Positions 26,665 through 35,470 of a stretch of 64,000 nt of DNA are shown here, one piece after another. Where the stretch lies: NCBI RefSeq assembly GCF_028747985.1, contig NZ_CP118108.1, forward strand, positions 1,555,501 through 1,619,500. Direction: 5' to 3'. A program made the translations under genes and the position numbers. Position 1 is the first letter of the stretch, and every line of letters begins with the position of its first letter. The DNA comes from Paenibacillus urinalis (lineage in GTDB: Bacteria; Bacillota; Bacilli; Paenibacillales; Paenibacillaceae). Under the pieces are notes generated by a model. It saw only the letters and a list, made by a program, of their open reading frames with translations, had not been told where the DNA came from and searched no databases.

Positions 26665-26874
26665 TTGTCTCAAGGTATTATGAAATTGATTCATAAAAAA
26701 ATAAAAATAAATTTTTAAAAAATCAAACTATTCCGTGACCAGGCTTGTTATTATATTTACGAATGTCTTTTACTGTAGGCATGGATAGAACGGGTTTGAG
26801 AGAAGCTATGTATGTTGTGGAACAAACGGACACCGATTTTCATTCAGTCGCTTTGTATTTAAGGAGGAATAGTG

Positions 26875-27351
26875 ATGATGATATCCTATGAACATGAATC
26901 GATTCAATATCACACAACAACAGGGGGAATAATCATTCACGAAGGCAAAGTGTTGCTGCAAAGAGAACGAAACCAGCCTTATTGGTTTTTGCCTGGAGGC
27001 AGTGTAGAGGCTGAGGATTCTCCGGAGTACACGATTGGTAAGATGATATATGATTGGCTTGGTGTGCCTGTCATCAGTGAACAGCAGGTATGGCTGATCG
27101 AGAATGTGATTGAATTGCCGATCTCGCCGACGATACAAATTCATGAGTCAGGAATGTTTTTCCTTTTAGAGCTTCCCCTTAAGCATCCGATCTTCAAGAA
27201 AACATGCGAGTTTGCAGGAGCGAACAAAGATTACGTGTACAAATGGATTCCGCTGGATGAATTAGAGCGGCATTGGGTTGTACCTGAATTTGTTGTTCCT
27301 GAGTTGAAAGATATTAATACTGCCAATGGCATCAAACATATTGTGAGCTGA
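26875..27351 (+). CDS. Nudix hydrolase
   Basis: A 158-residue protein starting seven bases after AAGGAGG. TGGIIIHEGKVLLQRER leads into the PYWFLPGGSVEAEDSPEY segment, and the Nudix box follows but is loose: the usual G(x)5E(x)7REUxEExGU is replaced by GGSVEAEDSPEYTIGKMIYD, lacking the REVxEE core. The catalytic Glu cluster may therefore be missing, so the protein could bind a nucleotide rather than cut it. The methyltransferase-like gene starts seven bases after its stop. Confidence 0.65.
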   Translation: MMISYEHESIQYHTTTGGIIIHEGKVLLQRERNQPYWFLPGGSVEAEDSPEYTIGKMIYDWLGVPVISEQQVWLIENVIELPISPTIQIHESGMFFLLELPLKHPIFKKTCEFAGANKDYVYKWIPLDELERHWVVPEFVVPELKDINTANGIKHIVS

Positions 27352-27358
27352 GCGAAGT

Positions 27359-28048
27359 ATGAAGAACAGTGGCCTAGACTTGAATCGTATTATATTTATT
27401 GGGCGTTCATATGAAGAATATGAACACATGTTTCAAATTTCTAACGATGACATTGCATCAAAGCGTATTTTGGATTGTCCAGGCGGAGCTTGTTCCTTTA
27501 CGGCTGTTGCGAATCAACGTGGAGGTAAGGCGAAATCCGTGGACATTGCCTATGCTTATTCATGGGATATCCTGTATGCCAAAGGCAAAGAAGATATCAA
27601 ACATGCGATGGAGCAAATGTCTAAGGCTCAGGATCAGTACAAATGGAATTATTTTTCCAATTTGGCCGATCTCTTAGACCATCGAACCCATGCTCTTGAC
27701 TTAAGTACAACAGATAGGCGAGCAAATCCAGAGAATTACATAGAGGCGGCACTTCCTCAGTTACCCTTTCAAGATAAGCAGGTTGATCTGATATTAAGTG
27801 CACATTTTTTGTTCATGTATGGTGAGCGTTTGTCTCTTCAATTTCATCTAGATACATTACAAGAGATGATGAGAGTGGCTGAAGAGGAAATTCGGATTTA
27901 TCCCATTATTCAGCTGGATGGAAGGAGATATCCATTACTAGATGAAGTCCTTTCATATGTAGATAGAGAAGGATGGACGAGTGAGCTAGTTAATGTATCT
28001 TACGAATTTCAGCGTGGAGCGAACCAAATGCTTAAATTATCTAGGTGA
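27359..28048 (+). CDS. SAM-dependent methyltransferase-like protein
   Basis: A 229-residue protein with a Rossmann methyltransferase layout: RILDCPGGACSFTAVANQRG (motif I near residues 36-55, GGxCSF rather than GxGxG), KSVDIAYA as motif II, and DLILSAHFLFMY as motif IV. It is probably a small-molecule methyltransferase or a catalytically reduced relative. It shares a transcript with the Nudix-like gene (seven-base gap). No clear ribosome site stands before the ATG, which suggests coupling to upstream translation. Confidence 0.65.
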   Translation: MKNSGLDLNRIIFIGRSYEEYEHMFQISNDDIASKRILDCPGGACSFTAVANQRGGKAKSVDIAYAYSWDILYAKGKEDIKHAMEQMSKAQDQYKWNYFSNLADLLDHRTHALDLSTTDRRANPENYIEAALPQLPFQDKQVDLILSAHFLFMYGERLSLQFHLDTLQEMMRVAEEEIRIYPIIQLDGRRYPLLDEVLSYVDREGWTSELVNVSYEFQRGANQMLKLSR

Positions 28049-28060
28049 TAGGTTATATAA

Positions 28061-28106
28061 GGACACTTGAGTTCAATAACTTCTGGAACTTAGGTGTTCT
28101 TTTTTG
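28061..28106 (+). terminator. Intrinsic terminator after the methyltransferase-like gene
   Basis: GGACACTTGAGTTC (28061-28074) pairs with GAACTTAGGTGTTC (28086-28099) with one or two mismatches, followed by a T run. Confidence 0.8.
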
Positions 28107-28171
28107 CATCCAGGGCCGTAAGAAGGTATTGTAGATAATAACGCGCGTTAGGGAATCATATGGAGGGAAAT

Positions 28172-28819
28172 ATGGCGAAGCAAAAGTATTATGTGGTATG
28201 GGAAGGAAAAACACCCGGGATCTATACCAGCTGGCCAGCATGCCAGCAGCAGGTGAACGGAGTGACCGGTGCAAAATATAAAGCTTTTGAATCCAGAGCA
28301 GAGGCTGAAAAAGCTTATGCCAACGGATGGAAAGGCATATGGGGAAACACCGCAGGCAAATCTCAAGGCAGTGGCTTCCATAAGGGAGCATCCGCTTCGA
28401 TATCTGCCTCTGAAATCGATTACGATAGTATTTCTGTGGACGTAGGAACAAGAGGCAATCCCGGACCGATGGAGTATAAGGGTGTAGACACCCGGACAGG
28501 AGATGTCTTGTTTAGTGTGGGTCCTATTCCGAATGGGACCAATAATATTGGAGAGTTCCTCGCCATTGTACATGCTCTGGCGTATTTACAGCAGCAGGGC
28601 AGCAGCAAGACCATTTACAGTGATTCTGTGAATGCAATGAAGTGGGTCAGACAGAAGAAGGCGGCAACGACCTTGAAGCGGGATGCTTCCGCCCAGCAGA
28701 TTTGGGATATGATTGATCGGGCAGAGAAATGGCTTGCCACTCATACTTACAATAATAAAATATTAAAGTGGGAAACCAAAGCATGGGGAGAAATCAAGGC
28801 TGATTACGGGAGAAAATAA
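28172..28819 (+). CDS. Ribonuclease H with N-terminal hybrid-binding domain
   Basis: ATG 28172 is chosen over the in-frame ATG 28160 because GGAGGG lies between them. The 215 residues start with KYYVVWEGKTPGIYTSWPAC and FESRAEAEKAY, the viroplasmin-like hybrid-binding domain (residues 4-50). After a Ser/Gly linker comes an RNase H domain: SISVDVGTRGNPGPMEY, NNIGEFLAIVHALAY with the catalytic Glu, and YSDSVNAMKWV with the Asp. It should cut RNA in RNA-DNA hybrids. The first motif has Asp-Val-Gly where many have DGA/DGS, a minor variation. Confidence 0.85.
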   Translation: MAKQKYYVVWEGKTPGIYTSWPACQQQVNGVTGAKYKAFESRAEAEKAYANGWKGIWGNTAGKSQGSGFHKGASASISASEIDYDSISVDVGTRGNPGPMEYKGVDTRTGDVLFSVGPIPNGTNNIGEFLAIVHALAYLQQQGSSKTIYSDSVNAMKWVRQKKAATTLKRDASAQQIWDMIDRAEKWLATHTYNNKILKWETKAWGEIKADYGRK

Positions 28820-28911
28820 ACATGCTGCATTTGCCTTGCACCTCGCGATAACAAGCGAAAATTGTACTTAACACACACAACAACACAGCAACGATGGAGG
28901 ATGTTACAACC

Positions 28912-29694
28912 ATGACCTATAGAGTAGTATTTTTTGATATCGATGGAACATTAGTCAATGATGAGAAAGTAATTCCACAAGATACGATCGAGGCGATCAA
29001 CGAATTGAAGGCAAAAGGGACTGACGTCTTTATTGCTACCGGAAGAGCACCGTACTATTTTACGAAATACATGTCCCAGCTGGGTATTGATTCTTTCATT
29101 AGTCTTAATGGTTCATATGTTGTCTATAAAGGCGAGATGATATATTCGCATCCTATACACACGAACACACTTGAGAGATTGGAGAACAGCGCTCTGTCGT
29201 ACAATCATCCCATTGTCATGCAGGGAGCTGAGGCTGGATTCTCCAATATGGAGCTTCACGAGTTCATAGCGGCGTCCTTCCAAACGCTTCAAGTTGAAGT
29301 ACCGGGTTACAAGACGGGTTACTGGAAGGAAGCTCCAATCTACCAAGCACTCCTGTACTGCCAGGAGCATGAAGAGCATCTGTACACGGCGAAGGAAGCG
29401 GGTTATGACGATCTTCATTTTGTTAGATGGCATAAGTATGCAATGGATGTCATTCCGGCAGGTGGCTCAAAGGCTAAGGGAATTGAGGCGGTCCTTAAGC
29501 ATATCGGACGATCCAAGGATGAGGTTGTTGCTTTTGGCGATGGCTTGAATGATGTGGAAATGCTGTCTTATGTCGGACTTGGGATTGCTATGGGAAATGC
29601 GAATGATGAGGTTAAATCCTATGCGAACCATGTGACAAGCTCGGTAGACGAGAAGGGCATTCGCAGAGGCCTGGAGCATGCAGGGTTGCTTTAA
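28912..29694 (+). CDS. HAD superfamily Cof-type phosphatase
   Basis: The ATG at 28912 is supported by GGAGG 11 bases upstream; ATG 28894 lies before that site. The 260-residue protein has VVFFDIDGTLVND (motif I, residues 5-17), FIATGRAPYY (motif II), a Cof-type C2 cap, GSKAKGIEAVLKHIG with the motif III Lys, and VVAFGDGLNDVEMLSYVGLGIAMGNA (motif IV). Such enzymes dephosphorylate sugar phosphates, flavin or pyridoxal phosphate. It is flanked by terminators on the right and stands alone. Confidence 0.88.
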   Translation: MTYRVVFFDIDGTLVNDEKVIPQDTIEAINELKAKGTDVFIATGRAPYYFTKYMSQLGIDSFISLNGSYVVYKGEMIYSHPIHTNTLERLENSALSYNHPIVMQGAEAGFSNMELHEFIAASFQTLQVEVPGYKTGYWKEAPIYQALLYCQEHEEHLYTAKEAGYDDLHFVRWHKYAMDVIPAGGSKAKGIEAVLKHIGRSKDEVVAFGDGLNDVEMLSYVGLGIAMGNANDEVKSYANHVTSSVDEKGIRRGLEHAGLL

Positions 29695-29724
29695 TCTAAC
29701 CTTATTATGTTGAAGTGAGCAGAA

Positions 29725-29756
29725 GATGGATCCGAACAAGGATCCGTCTTTTTTTG
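29725..29756 (+). terminator. Intrinsic terminator after the Cof-type phosphatase gene
   Basis: GATGGATCC (29725-29733) pairs with GGATCCGTC (29740-29748) with one wobble, followed by a T run to 29756. Confidence 0.85.
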
Positions 29757-29900
29757 TATTTTCTTTCACGTGAAAAATCATTATTGCTATTTATTTCAGG
29801 TTACACAAGTCTTATGAGCAAACTCTATTTCATTACAACATGACAGCAGGTGTGTTTGCGTTTTTACTAAAAAATTTACATACAAGGGGAGAACCATTAC

Positions 29901-30329
29901 ATGAAAAAGTGGATATATATGTTATTATTGTTGGTAACCTTATTCCTGTTCTTATGGGATTGGATTGATCGCCCGCGTCCGTTCGACGATGCTGCAATGG
30001 TGAGCAAGCTAACCGAAGCTCAAGCCGGAGATCGCATTGAATTAGAAGAACTAACCCCATTTTCTTGGGAAGAGCTGTACATATTCGGTCCTTATCTAGA
30101 TCCTTCGTCAATTGATGTTCGTAATATGGATGAAGTGCCTGATGGTATTCAATATTTAGACTCCATGACACTACTCGTCTTTGTCCGTAATAACACAGCA
30201 ATACGTTATATCGAGCTGCCACGTTCAGCCGGGGACTTTGAGACGGGCTTGTATGAGCAAGCCATCAAGCAGAAGAATGCGGTATTTATACAGAATGAAG
30301 ATTCTAAGCTGTGGAAGCTGGATGATTAG
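29901..30329 (+). CDS. Membrane-anchored small protein, unknown
   Basis: A 142-residue protein with a single N-terminal helix (residues 4-21, WIYMLLLLVTLFLFLWDW) and a hydrophilic remainder, so probably an anchored extracytoplasmic protein. It has no lipobox Cys. An AAGGGGAG ribosome site precedes the ATG. It is followed after 24 bases by a Nudix gene, likely in the same transcript. I recognise no family. Confidence 0.5.
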   Translation: MKKWIYMLLLLVTLFLFLWDWIDRPRPFDDAAMVSKLTEAQAGDRIELEELTPFSWEELYIFGPYLDPSSIDVRNMDEVPDGIQYLDSMTLLVFVRNNTAIRYIELPRSAGDFETGLYEQAIKQKNAVFIQNEDSKLWKLDD

Positions 30330-30353
30330 ATTATCTCGAGAAGGAGGATGACT

Positions 30354-30842
30354 ATGTTCTACGTCAACGCAAGAGCTTTTGTTGAGCGGGACAGCAAGCA
30401 AGGAACTGAGCTTGTTATTCAGAGCCGGAACAAACCGGGGCAGGAATATCTTGAACTCCCTGGAGGCAGAATCGAGCTGTACGAACCGATATATCAAGCG
30501 CTGATCAGAGAAGTGGAAGAGGAGACAGGACTTAAGGTGACTCGCATTGAGGGCGCTTCCAAGCGAATCGACACGACCGGTATTAACCCTGACTTTGAAG
30601 TAGAGGTTGTTGAGCCCTTCTGTGCTCATCAAACAACAAAGGGCCCTATTGATTCGATAGGAATGTATTTTATATGCAAAGCGGAAGGAAAACTCCTCGA
30701 AGCAGGAGATGAATCGCTGAACCCGGCCTGGGTCAACGTAAAGCATATAGCCTCCATGATGGAGCAGAATCCTCTTCAGTTTTCGGATATCGACCGGGCA
30801 GCCTTGATGTTCTATCTGAAGCATAGAGTCGTTCGTGATTGA
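30354..30842 (+). CDS. Nudix hydrolase
   Basis: A 162-residue protein with an intact Nudix box: PGGRIELYEPIYQALIREVE and EETGL (residues 39-62), providing the metal-binding Glu residues. It has the usual beta-strand entry (NARAFVERDSK) and a closing strand near LNPAWVNVKHI. It hydrolyses nucleoside diphosphates linked to another group; exact substrate unknown. ATG 30354 is six bases after GAAGGAGG. It converges with the amino acid permease gene, whose end is 24 bases away. Confidence 0.85.
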   Translation: MFYVNARAFVERDSKQGTELVIQSRNKPGQEYLELPGGRIELYEPIYQALIREVEEETGLKVTRIEGASKRIDTTGINPDFEVEVVEPFCAHQTTKGPIDSIGMYFICKAEGKLLEAGDESLNPAWVNVKHIASMMEQNPLQFSDIDRAALMFYLKHRVVRD

Positions 30843-30866
30843 CTGACGACTGAATCTGATCGATTT

Positions 30867-32309
30867 TTATCGATTGTGCTTTGCTTTTCTGACACGGTCA
30901 GGGAAGCGATGCCGATCTTTCTTTAGCTGTTCAATGAGATGCTTATCCGTCTTATGTGTCTGATTCCTTTTTCCTTCCTTACTCCAGATCTTGCTGTGCA
31001 TAAACCAAGTAATCAACCCAATACACGCGATGAACAAGAAGCTGATCCAGAAACCAGGCCGACTCGTGCTGTGGAACAGTGTTCCTGTTATAGCTAGCAG
31101 GATAAGAAGGATGCCGCCGTATCTCTTGATCTGTCCAAATGCAGTAAGCTTTAGAAGCTTACCTGCGGTGATCAGGATAAAAGTCCAGTTGAATAGAAGC
31201 ATCAGGCCAGCGGCCGTTGTAACATATTCGTACAGTGTGCCTGGAAGCAGCAGTGCCAGAACGATGGATGCACATAGTGCCGCTGCAGTCATTCCAAACG
31301 AGTAAACCGGGAAACGCTTCTTCACCTTTTTGGCAAAAAGAGGAGGGGCGTCTTTGTCTTGTGCAAGCGTGATCAGCATGGTCGTTACCGCATATAAGGA
31401 CGCAACCATCGTAGAGAATCCAGCAACAATCAGAACTCCGTTCATAATATGGGGTACGAAAGGTAGATTATATGTGTTCAGAGCTTGGATAAAAGGACTT
31501 TCCTTCGTACCAAATCCGCGCCAAGGCGCGATGGATACGACTAGAAACAAGGAGATCATGTATATGACCCCCAGCAGAAGGATCATCGTTCTGCCAGCTT
31601 TTTGCGCCTCCTTAGGCTCCTGTAATCGGAGGGCCATGAGCCCCATGACCTCAATTCCGCCAAAAGCATAGAATGAAAATAGAAGTGCTGCCCATGCGCC
31701 CGTCAAACCGTTAGGGAATAAATCCAGGGCAGATACCGGCATTTGCGGTTCTATGCCCCCCGACAACCACCCGAATAGCGCTGCAGATCCCAGCACGATG
31801 AACATGAGGATCGCCGCGATTTTGATAACGGCTGCTACACTTTCCAGTGGATCAAACAGCTTGTTACCAATGATCACTACAATCAGACCCAATATCGCGA
31901 ATCCAGCAGCGAACATCCATACCGGAATTTGAGGAAACCAGAAACGGGAGAACAGGGAGAGTGCGGTCAACTGACTGCCCATAATGAGCAGCTCGGAGCA
32001 CCAATAAGCCCAGCCGCTGCTAAATCCTGCCCAGCGCCCGTAGGCTTTTTTGGCATAAGATCGGAAAGACCCCTGTTCCGGGGACTTGGCAGTCATTTGT
32101 GCGAGCACATCGAATACACAGTATGTTCCTGCAGCGGCCAGCAGAAAAGTCAGGAGAACTGAAGGACCTCCGATTTCAATGGCAAGTGCGGAGCCGAGAA
32201 AATATCCCGTACCAATGGTACAAGCCACTCCAAGCAGAGACAGCTGCCACCATTTGAGGTTTTGCCCGCTCTTGGCTTGATCGTTTGCGCTCTCTTTGCA
32301 ACTGCTCAT
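30867..32309 (-). CDS. Amino acid permease, APC family
   Basis: The 480-residue protein has about twelve helices. The first carries GVACTIGTGYFLGSALAIEIGGPS, the APC substrate-binding unwound helix. The tail is cytoplasmic and basic. It belongs with the amino-acid:proton symporter branch (YtnA/AapA-like); the substrate cannot be assigned. The start ATG at 32309 follows AGGAGGAAGC. It is alone on the minus strand, facing the plus-strand VanZ gene across a 240-base region that must hold both promoters. Confidence 0.85.
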   Translation of the reverse strand: MSSCKESANDQAKSGQNLKWWQLSLLGVACTIGTGYFLGSALAIEIGGPSVLLTFLLAAAGTYCVFDVLAQMTAKSPEQGSFRSYAKKAYGRWAGFSSGWAYWCSELLIMGSQLTALSLFSRFWFPQIPVWMFAAGFAILGLIVVIIGNKLFDPLESVAAVIKIAAILMFIVLGSAALFGWLSGGIEPQMPVSALDLFPNGLTGAWAALLFSFYAFGGIEVMGLMALRLQEPKEAQKAGRTMILLLGVIYMISLFLVVSIAPWRGFGTKESPFIQALNTYNLPFVPHIMNGVLIVAGFSTMVASLYAVTTMLITLAQDKDAPPLFAKKVKKRFPVYSFGMTAAALCASIVLALLLPGTLYEYVTTAAGLMLLFNWTFILITAGKLLKLTAFGQIKRYGGILLILLAITGTLFHSTSRPGFWISFLFIACIGLITWFMHSKIWSKEGKRNQTHKTDKHLIEQLKKDRHRFPDRVRKAKHNR

Positions 32310-32551
32310 CTAAGAAGCTTCCTCCTCTGTGTCACATATCTTTTCTCAATCGTGTTTTAATATGGTGTTGATGACGAGAAATGATACATGTATTTGTTTC
32401 ATGTCTAAATTTCTCGAAATTCGATTGAAAAAATGACCTGAACCAATTGGCAAAATATTGTAATTCGTCTATGATAGAACATAGGCAGGGAAATTCAGTA
32501 TTTTTCGGGAATGTTGTCGTTAAATCTTATACTGTCAAGAGGTGCGGCATC

Positions 32552-32974
32552 GTGCAACGGACAACCATGGTACGTATTCTTCTTATAACATACAGTTTGC
32601 TGCTTCTATACTTCATGTTTGCAGGCTTTAATCGCTCGGTCCATATCGATTATCGCTATAATATGGTCCCTTTTCATACCATATCGAAATATTTGGCGAA
32701 TGTGTCAGCACGTAATCTATTAGACACACTTATTAATTTAGTCGGCAATGTCGCCGTGTTCATTCCTTTTGGATATTTAATCCCCGCTGCCTTTCCGAGC
32801 AGGTGGAGCTTCATCAAATTTCTATTATTATTTACTGCACTTATTATCGTGCTGGAGACCGCCCAGATGCTGCTCAGAGTTGGAACAGGGGACGTTGATG
32901 ATCTGTTCTTAAACGTCATAGGCGGATCGATCGGTTATGGAATCTATCGTCTCTTCACAAATGCCGGTATTTAA
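32552..32974 (+). CDS. VanZ family membrane protein
   Basis: The GTG at 32552 follows AAGAGGTGCGG; upstream in-frame sequence lacks a ribosome site. The 140-residue product has four helices and the VanZ hallmarks: YNMVPFHTISKY near residue 36, LVGNVAVFIPFGYLIP near 63, and the last block LETAQMLLRVGTGDVDDLFLNVIGGSIGYGI. VanZ proteins can raise tolerance to teicoplanin or lipoglycopeptides but most are uncharacterised. No van cluster is present. Confidence 0.85.
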   Translation: MQRTTMVRILLITYSLLLLYFMFAGFNRSVHIDYRYNMVPFHTISKYLANVSARNLLDTLINLVGNVAVFIPFGYLIPAAFPSRWSFIKFLLLFTALIIVLETAQMLLRVGTGDVDDLFLNVIGGSIGYGIYRLFTNAGI

Positions 32975-33120
32975 CCGATAAATGTAGTATTTACTTCGTC
33001 TTTCTAAACTTCGAAAAATAAAGAACGGATCATGCAACAAATTATGCTAAATCGCGTTTTTAATAGTAGATGATGTAAAAGGATGCAGGATGCTGGTGAT
33101 ATTACAAGACGACCAAAAGG

Positions 33121-34599
33121 ATGTGTGAGAGTTTGAAGAGGATTTTGCTGTTTATGTTGTTTTTTGTAGGGTTGTGGGTGCTTCCTGGTTTAAGTCATGC
33201 GGAGGATGGACAAGCGAGTATCTATCTAAATGATAAGAAGCTCGGGGGTTCAGACAGTTCCAAGATTGAGATCATTAACAAATCAGTTATGATTCCAATC
33301 CGTATGGTCGCTGAAGAAATGGGATACACAGTCGGTTGGGAGCAGAAGACAGGAACGGTCACAATACAGCAAAATGGCACCGTCATCAAGATGGTCATCA
33401 ATGACAAGAACGCTCTGGTGGACAACCAGTCGGTTGTTCTTGATAATGCACCTGGCATTAAGAGCAAGACGACGCTTGTGCCGCTGCGCTTCGTTGGAGA
33501 ACAGTTTGGACTGCATGTGAGCTGGGATAACCAGACGAAGACAGCAAGCTTGAAGCAAATTACCGGTTCAGGAGGAGGAAGTCAGCCTCCAGCAGGATCG
33601 GGCAATGCGGGTCAGGGCGAAGAGGGGAATATCGATCAAGGACTGGCACAGATATCCGGGATTAGTTTTAGCGAGAACAGGCTGCTCGTAGCAACTAGCA
33701 GCACGGTTACCCCGCGAGTATTTACTATGAGTGGACCGGATCGCATTGTAGTCGATCTTCCGAATACGGAATTTGCTGCAAACTTTGGTAACGATCTTAA
33801 TGCACAAGCATCGGGCTCCATCCAAGTGACGGATTATCCGATGGTATCACAGATTCGATACGCTCTATTCAGCACAGATCCTTCAACCGTTCGGATCGTA
33901 ATGGATATGAACGAGACTACCGGATATAAGGTAACACAAGAGGGGACAAGCCTTCTGATCGTCGATCTGAATCACGATACGAATCTTCCAGACCCGGTAA
34001 TACCGGAGACGCCATTGCCTGAGACACCAGGTACGGGAACAGGTAATAATACAGGTTCAGGCAAAAAAATTGTTGTTCTGGATGCGGGACATGGAGCGCA
34101 TGATGGGGGAGCAGTTGGAATCACAGGTAAACTTGAAAAAGATTTTACCTTGTCACTTAGCTTAAAGATTGAAGCTCTGCTCCAGAATAACCCGAATATC
34201 GAAGTCATCATGACTAGAGATGGTGATACTTATCCGGAGCTTGTGGAGCGGGCCAAGATAGCGAATAATGCGAATGCAGATATTTTCATTTCAGTGCATG
34301 CGAATTCGGTGGCGGGATCTCCTTCCGCAAGCGGCACCGAGACTTATTATAAGAAAAGTGAAGATAAAGCACTGGCCGATATTATTCATAAGCATATGAG
34401 CAAAGCAACGGGACTTAAGGATCGAAAAGTAAAATCAGCGAATCTGTCCGTACTGCGAAACACAGATATGCCTGCAGCCCTACTCGAGGTCGGTTTCTTA
34501 TCGAATAAAGCAGAGGAAGCAACCTTATTCAACGAAGATTTCCAGGACAGAGTTGCGAAAAGTATTGTGGACGGAATTAAAGAGTATTTGAAATTATAA
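33121..34599 (+). CDS. Secreted N-acetylmuramoyl-L-alanine amidase
   Basis: The 492-residue protein has a signal peptide (LLFMLFFVGLWVLPGLSHA, cut near residue 28), a copper-amine-oxidase N-like domain (residues 30-145, VMIPIRMVAEEMGYTVGWE, LVPLRFVGEQFG), an AMIN domain (180-295), a Pro/Thr/Gly linker and an Amidase_3 domain (320-490). The amidase domain has VVLDAGHGAHDGGAVG, SLSLKIEALL, FISVHANSV and LLEVGFLSN, holding the Zn ligands His, Glu and His. It cuts the bond between MurNAc and L-Ala in the wall. The start is unsure: TTG 33133 has better spacing to AAAAGG than ATG 33121. Confidence 0.9.
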   Translation: MCESLKRILLFMLFFVGLWVLPGLSHAEDGQASIYLNDKKLGGSDSSKIEIINKSVMIPIRMVAEEMGYTVGWEQKTGTVTIQQNGTVIKMVINDKNALVDNQSVVLDNAPGIKSKTTLVPLRFVGEQFGLHVSWDNQTKTASLKQITGSGGGSQPPAGSGNAGQGEEGNIDQGLAQISGISFSENRLLVATSSTVTPRVFTMSGPDRIVVDLPNTEFAANFGNDLNAQASGSIQVTDYPMVSQIRYALFSTDPSTVRIVMDMNETTGYKVTQEGTSLLIVDLNHDTNLPDPVIPETPLPETPGTGTGNNTGSGKKIVVLDAGHGAHDGGAVGITGKLEKDFTLSLSLKIEALLQNNPNIEVIMTRDGDTYPELVERAKIANNANADIFISVHANSVAGSPSASGTETYYKKSEDKALADIIHKHMSKATGLKDRKVKSANLSVLRNTDMPAALLEVGFLSNKAEEATLFNEDFQDRVAKSIVDGIKEYLKL

Positions 34600-34619
34600 T
34601 TAATATATCCTAGGTTAAC

Positions 34620-34655
34620 AGGAGGCATCTGCTCACGAAGCAGATGCCTCTTTTG
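34620..34655 (+). terminator. Intrinsic terminator after the amidase gene
   Basis: GAGGCATCTGCT (34622-34633) pairs perfectly with AGCAGATGCCTC (34639-34650) across a five-base loop, followed by TTTTG. Confidence 0.85.
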
Positions 34656-34757
34656 CATTTGATGATTTCTTTTACGTTGTTTAATAAAAATGGATTCTAT
34701 TATTTTCCAGTTTACGATATAATGGGTTGTGATATTGTGGAAAGCGAGGTGTAGTTC

Positions 34758-35399
34758 GTGGAGCATCATACTTTTTATGAAGAATCATATTGGGGTACAG
34801 ATGTACGGATCAGACAAACGACACAGGGCTCAGACACACTTGTTGTATTTCTTCCTGGACAGAACTACTCCTGTGAACTACCCGTTCTGCATTATGCTGT
34901 TCAGAGCGCAATTGAACAAGGATTGGACGTCTTGTTAATGGAATACGGATTTCAAAGCGCGCGCGTTGCTCTAGAGCGTGAGCAGCGATCTATTCTTGAG
35001 GAGGAAGTATTTGAGACCGTACAGCACTACAGTGAAGGTTACGACAAGCTGGTATTTGTAAGCAAGAGTCTGGGAACACTGTTGGCAGGTTATGTCTCAC
35101 AGCATATTGAAGCTCCGCACCTTTCGCATTTATATCTTACCCCGCTTGACGGTACGCTGGATTACATTCTGCGTTCTTCCGGACTGGTTATTTACGGAAC
35201 AAAGGATTCATTGTTCAGTGAAGAGAGCAGAGCGAAGCTGGAGGCACATGCCTCGGATCAATTGGATATTATTAAAATTGCAGATGCGGGCCATGGCTTG
35301 GAGGTAACAGACGTTCGAAGGTCTGTAGAGCACTTAAGCCAGCTGGCAGGAGCCTATTCGAATTTCTTTGATACGATTAAGAATTCAGCTTATTTATAA
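34758..35399 (+). CDS. Alpha/beta hydrolase-like protein
   Basis: A 213-residue protein starting at GTG. LVVFLPGQNYSCEL forms the first strand and oxyanion loop. VFVSKSLGTLLAGYV near residue 98 is the nucleophile elbow, with Ser in S-K-S-L-G, a variant of GxSxG. VIYGTKDSLF supplies the acidic residue and ADAGHGLEV the His. It should be a small cytoplasmic esterase-like hydrolase; its real substrate is unknown. It converges with the sugar importer operon, separated by a 28-base palindrome. Confidence 0.75.
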   Translation: MEHHTFYEESYWGTDVRIRQTTQGSDTLVVFLPGQNYSCELPVLHYAVQSAIEQGLDVLLMEYGFQSARVALEREQRSILEEEVFETVQHYSEGYDKLVFVSKSLGTLLAGYVSQHIEAPHLSHLYLTPLDGTLDYILRSSGLVIYGTKDSLFSEESRAKLEAHASDQLDIIKIADAGHGLEVTDVRRSVEHLSQLAGAYSNFFDTIKNSAYL

Positions 35400-35417
35400 A
35401 TAGAAGTAATGATAAGA

Positions 35418-35445
35418 GGGAGCAGCCGGAATTCCGGCTGCTCCC
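35418..35445. terminator. Perfect 28-base palindrome between converging genes
   Basis: GGGAGCAGCCGGAA is followed directly by its exact reverse complement, ending at 35445. A fold would be a 12-base stem with AATT loop. The T-tracts are short on both sides (CTTTGG on plus, CTCTTATC on minus), so it is a weak bidirectional terminator or an mRNA-end protector. Confidence 0.65.
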
Positions 35446-35470
35446 TTTGGTAAAGCTAACTCAATGTTCA

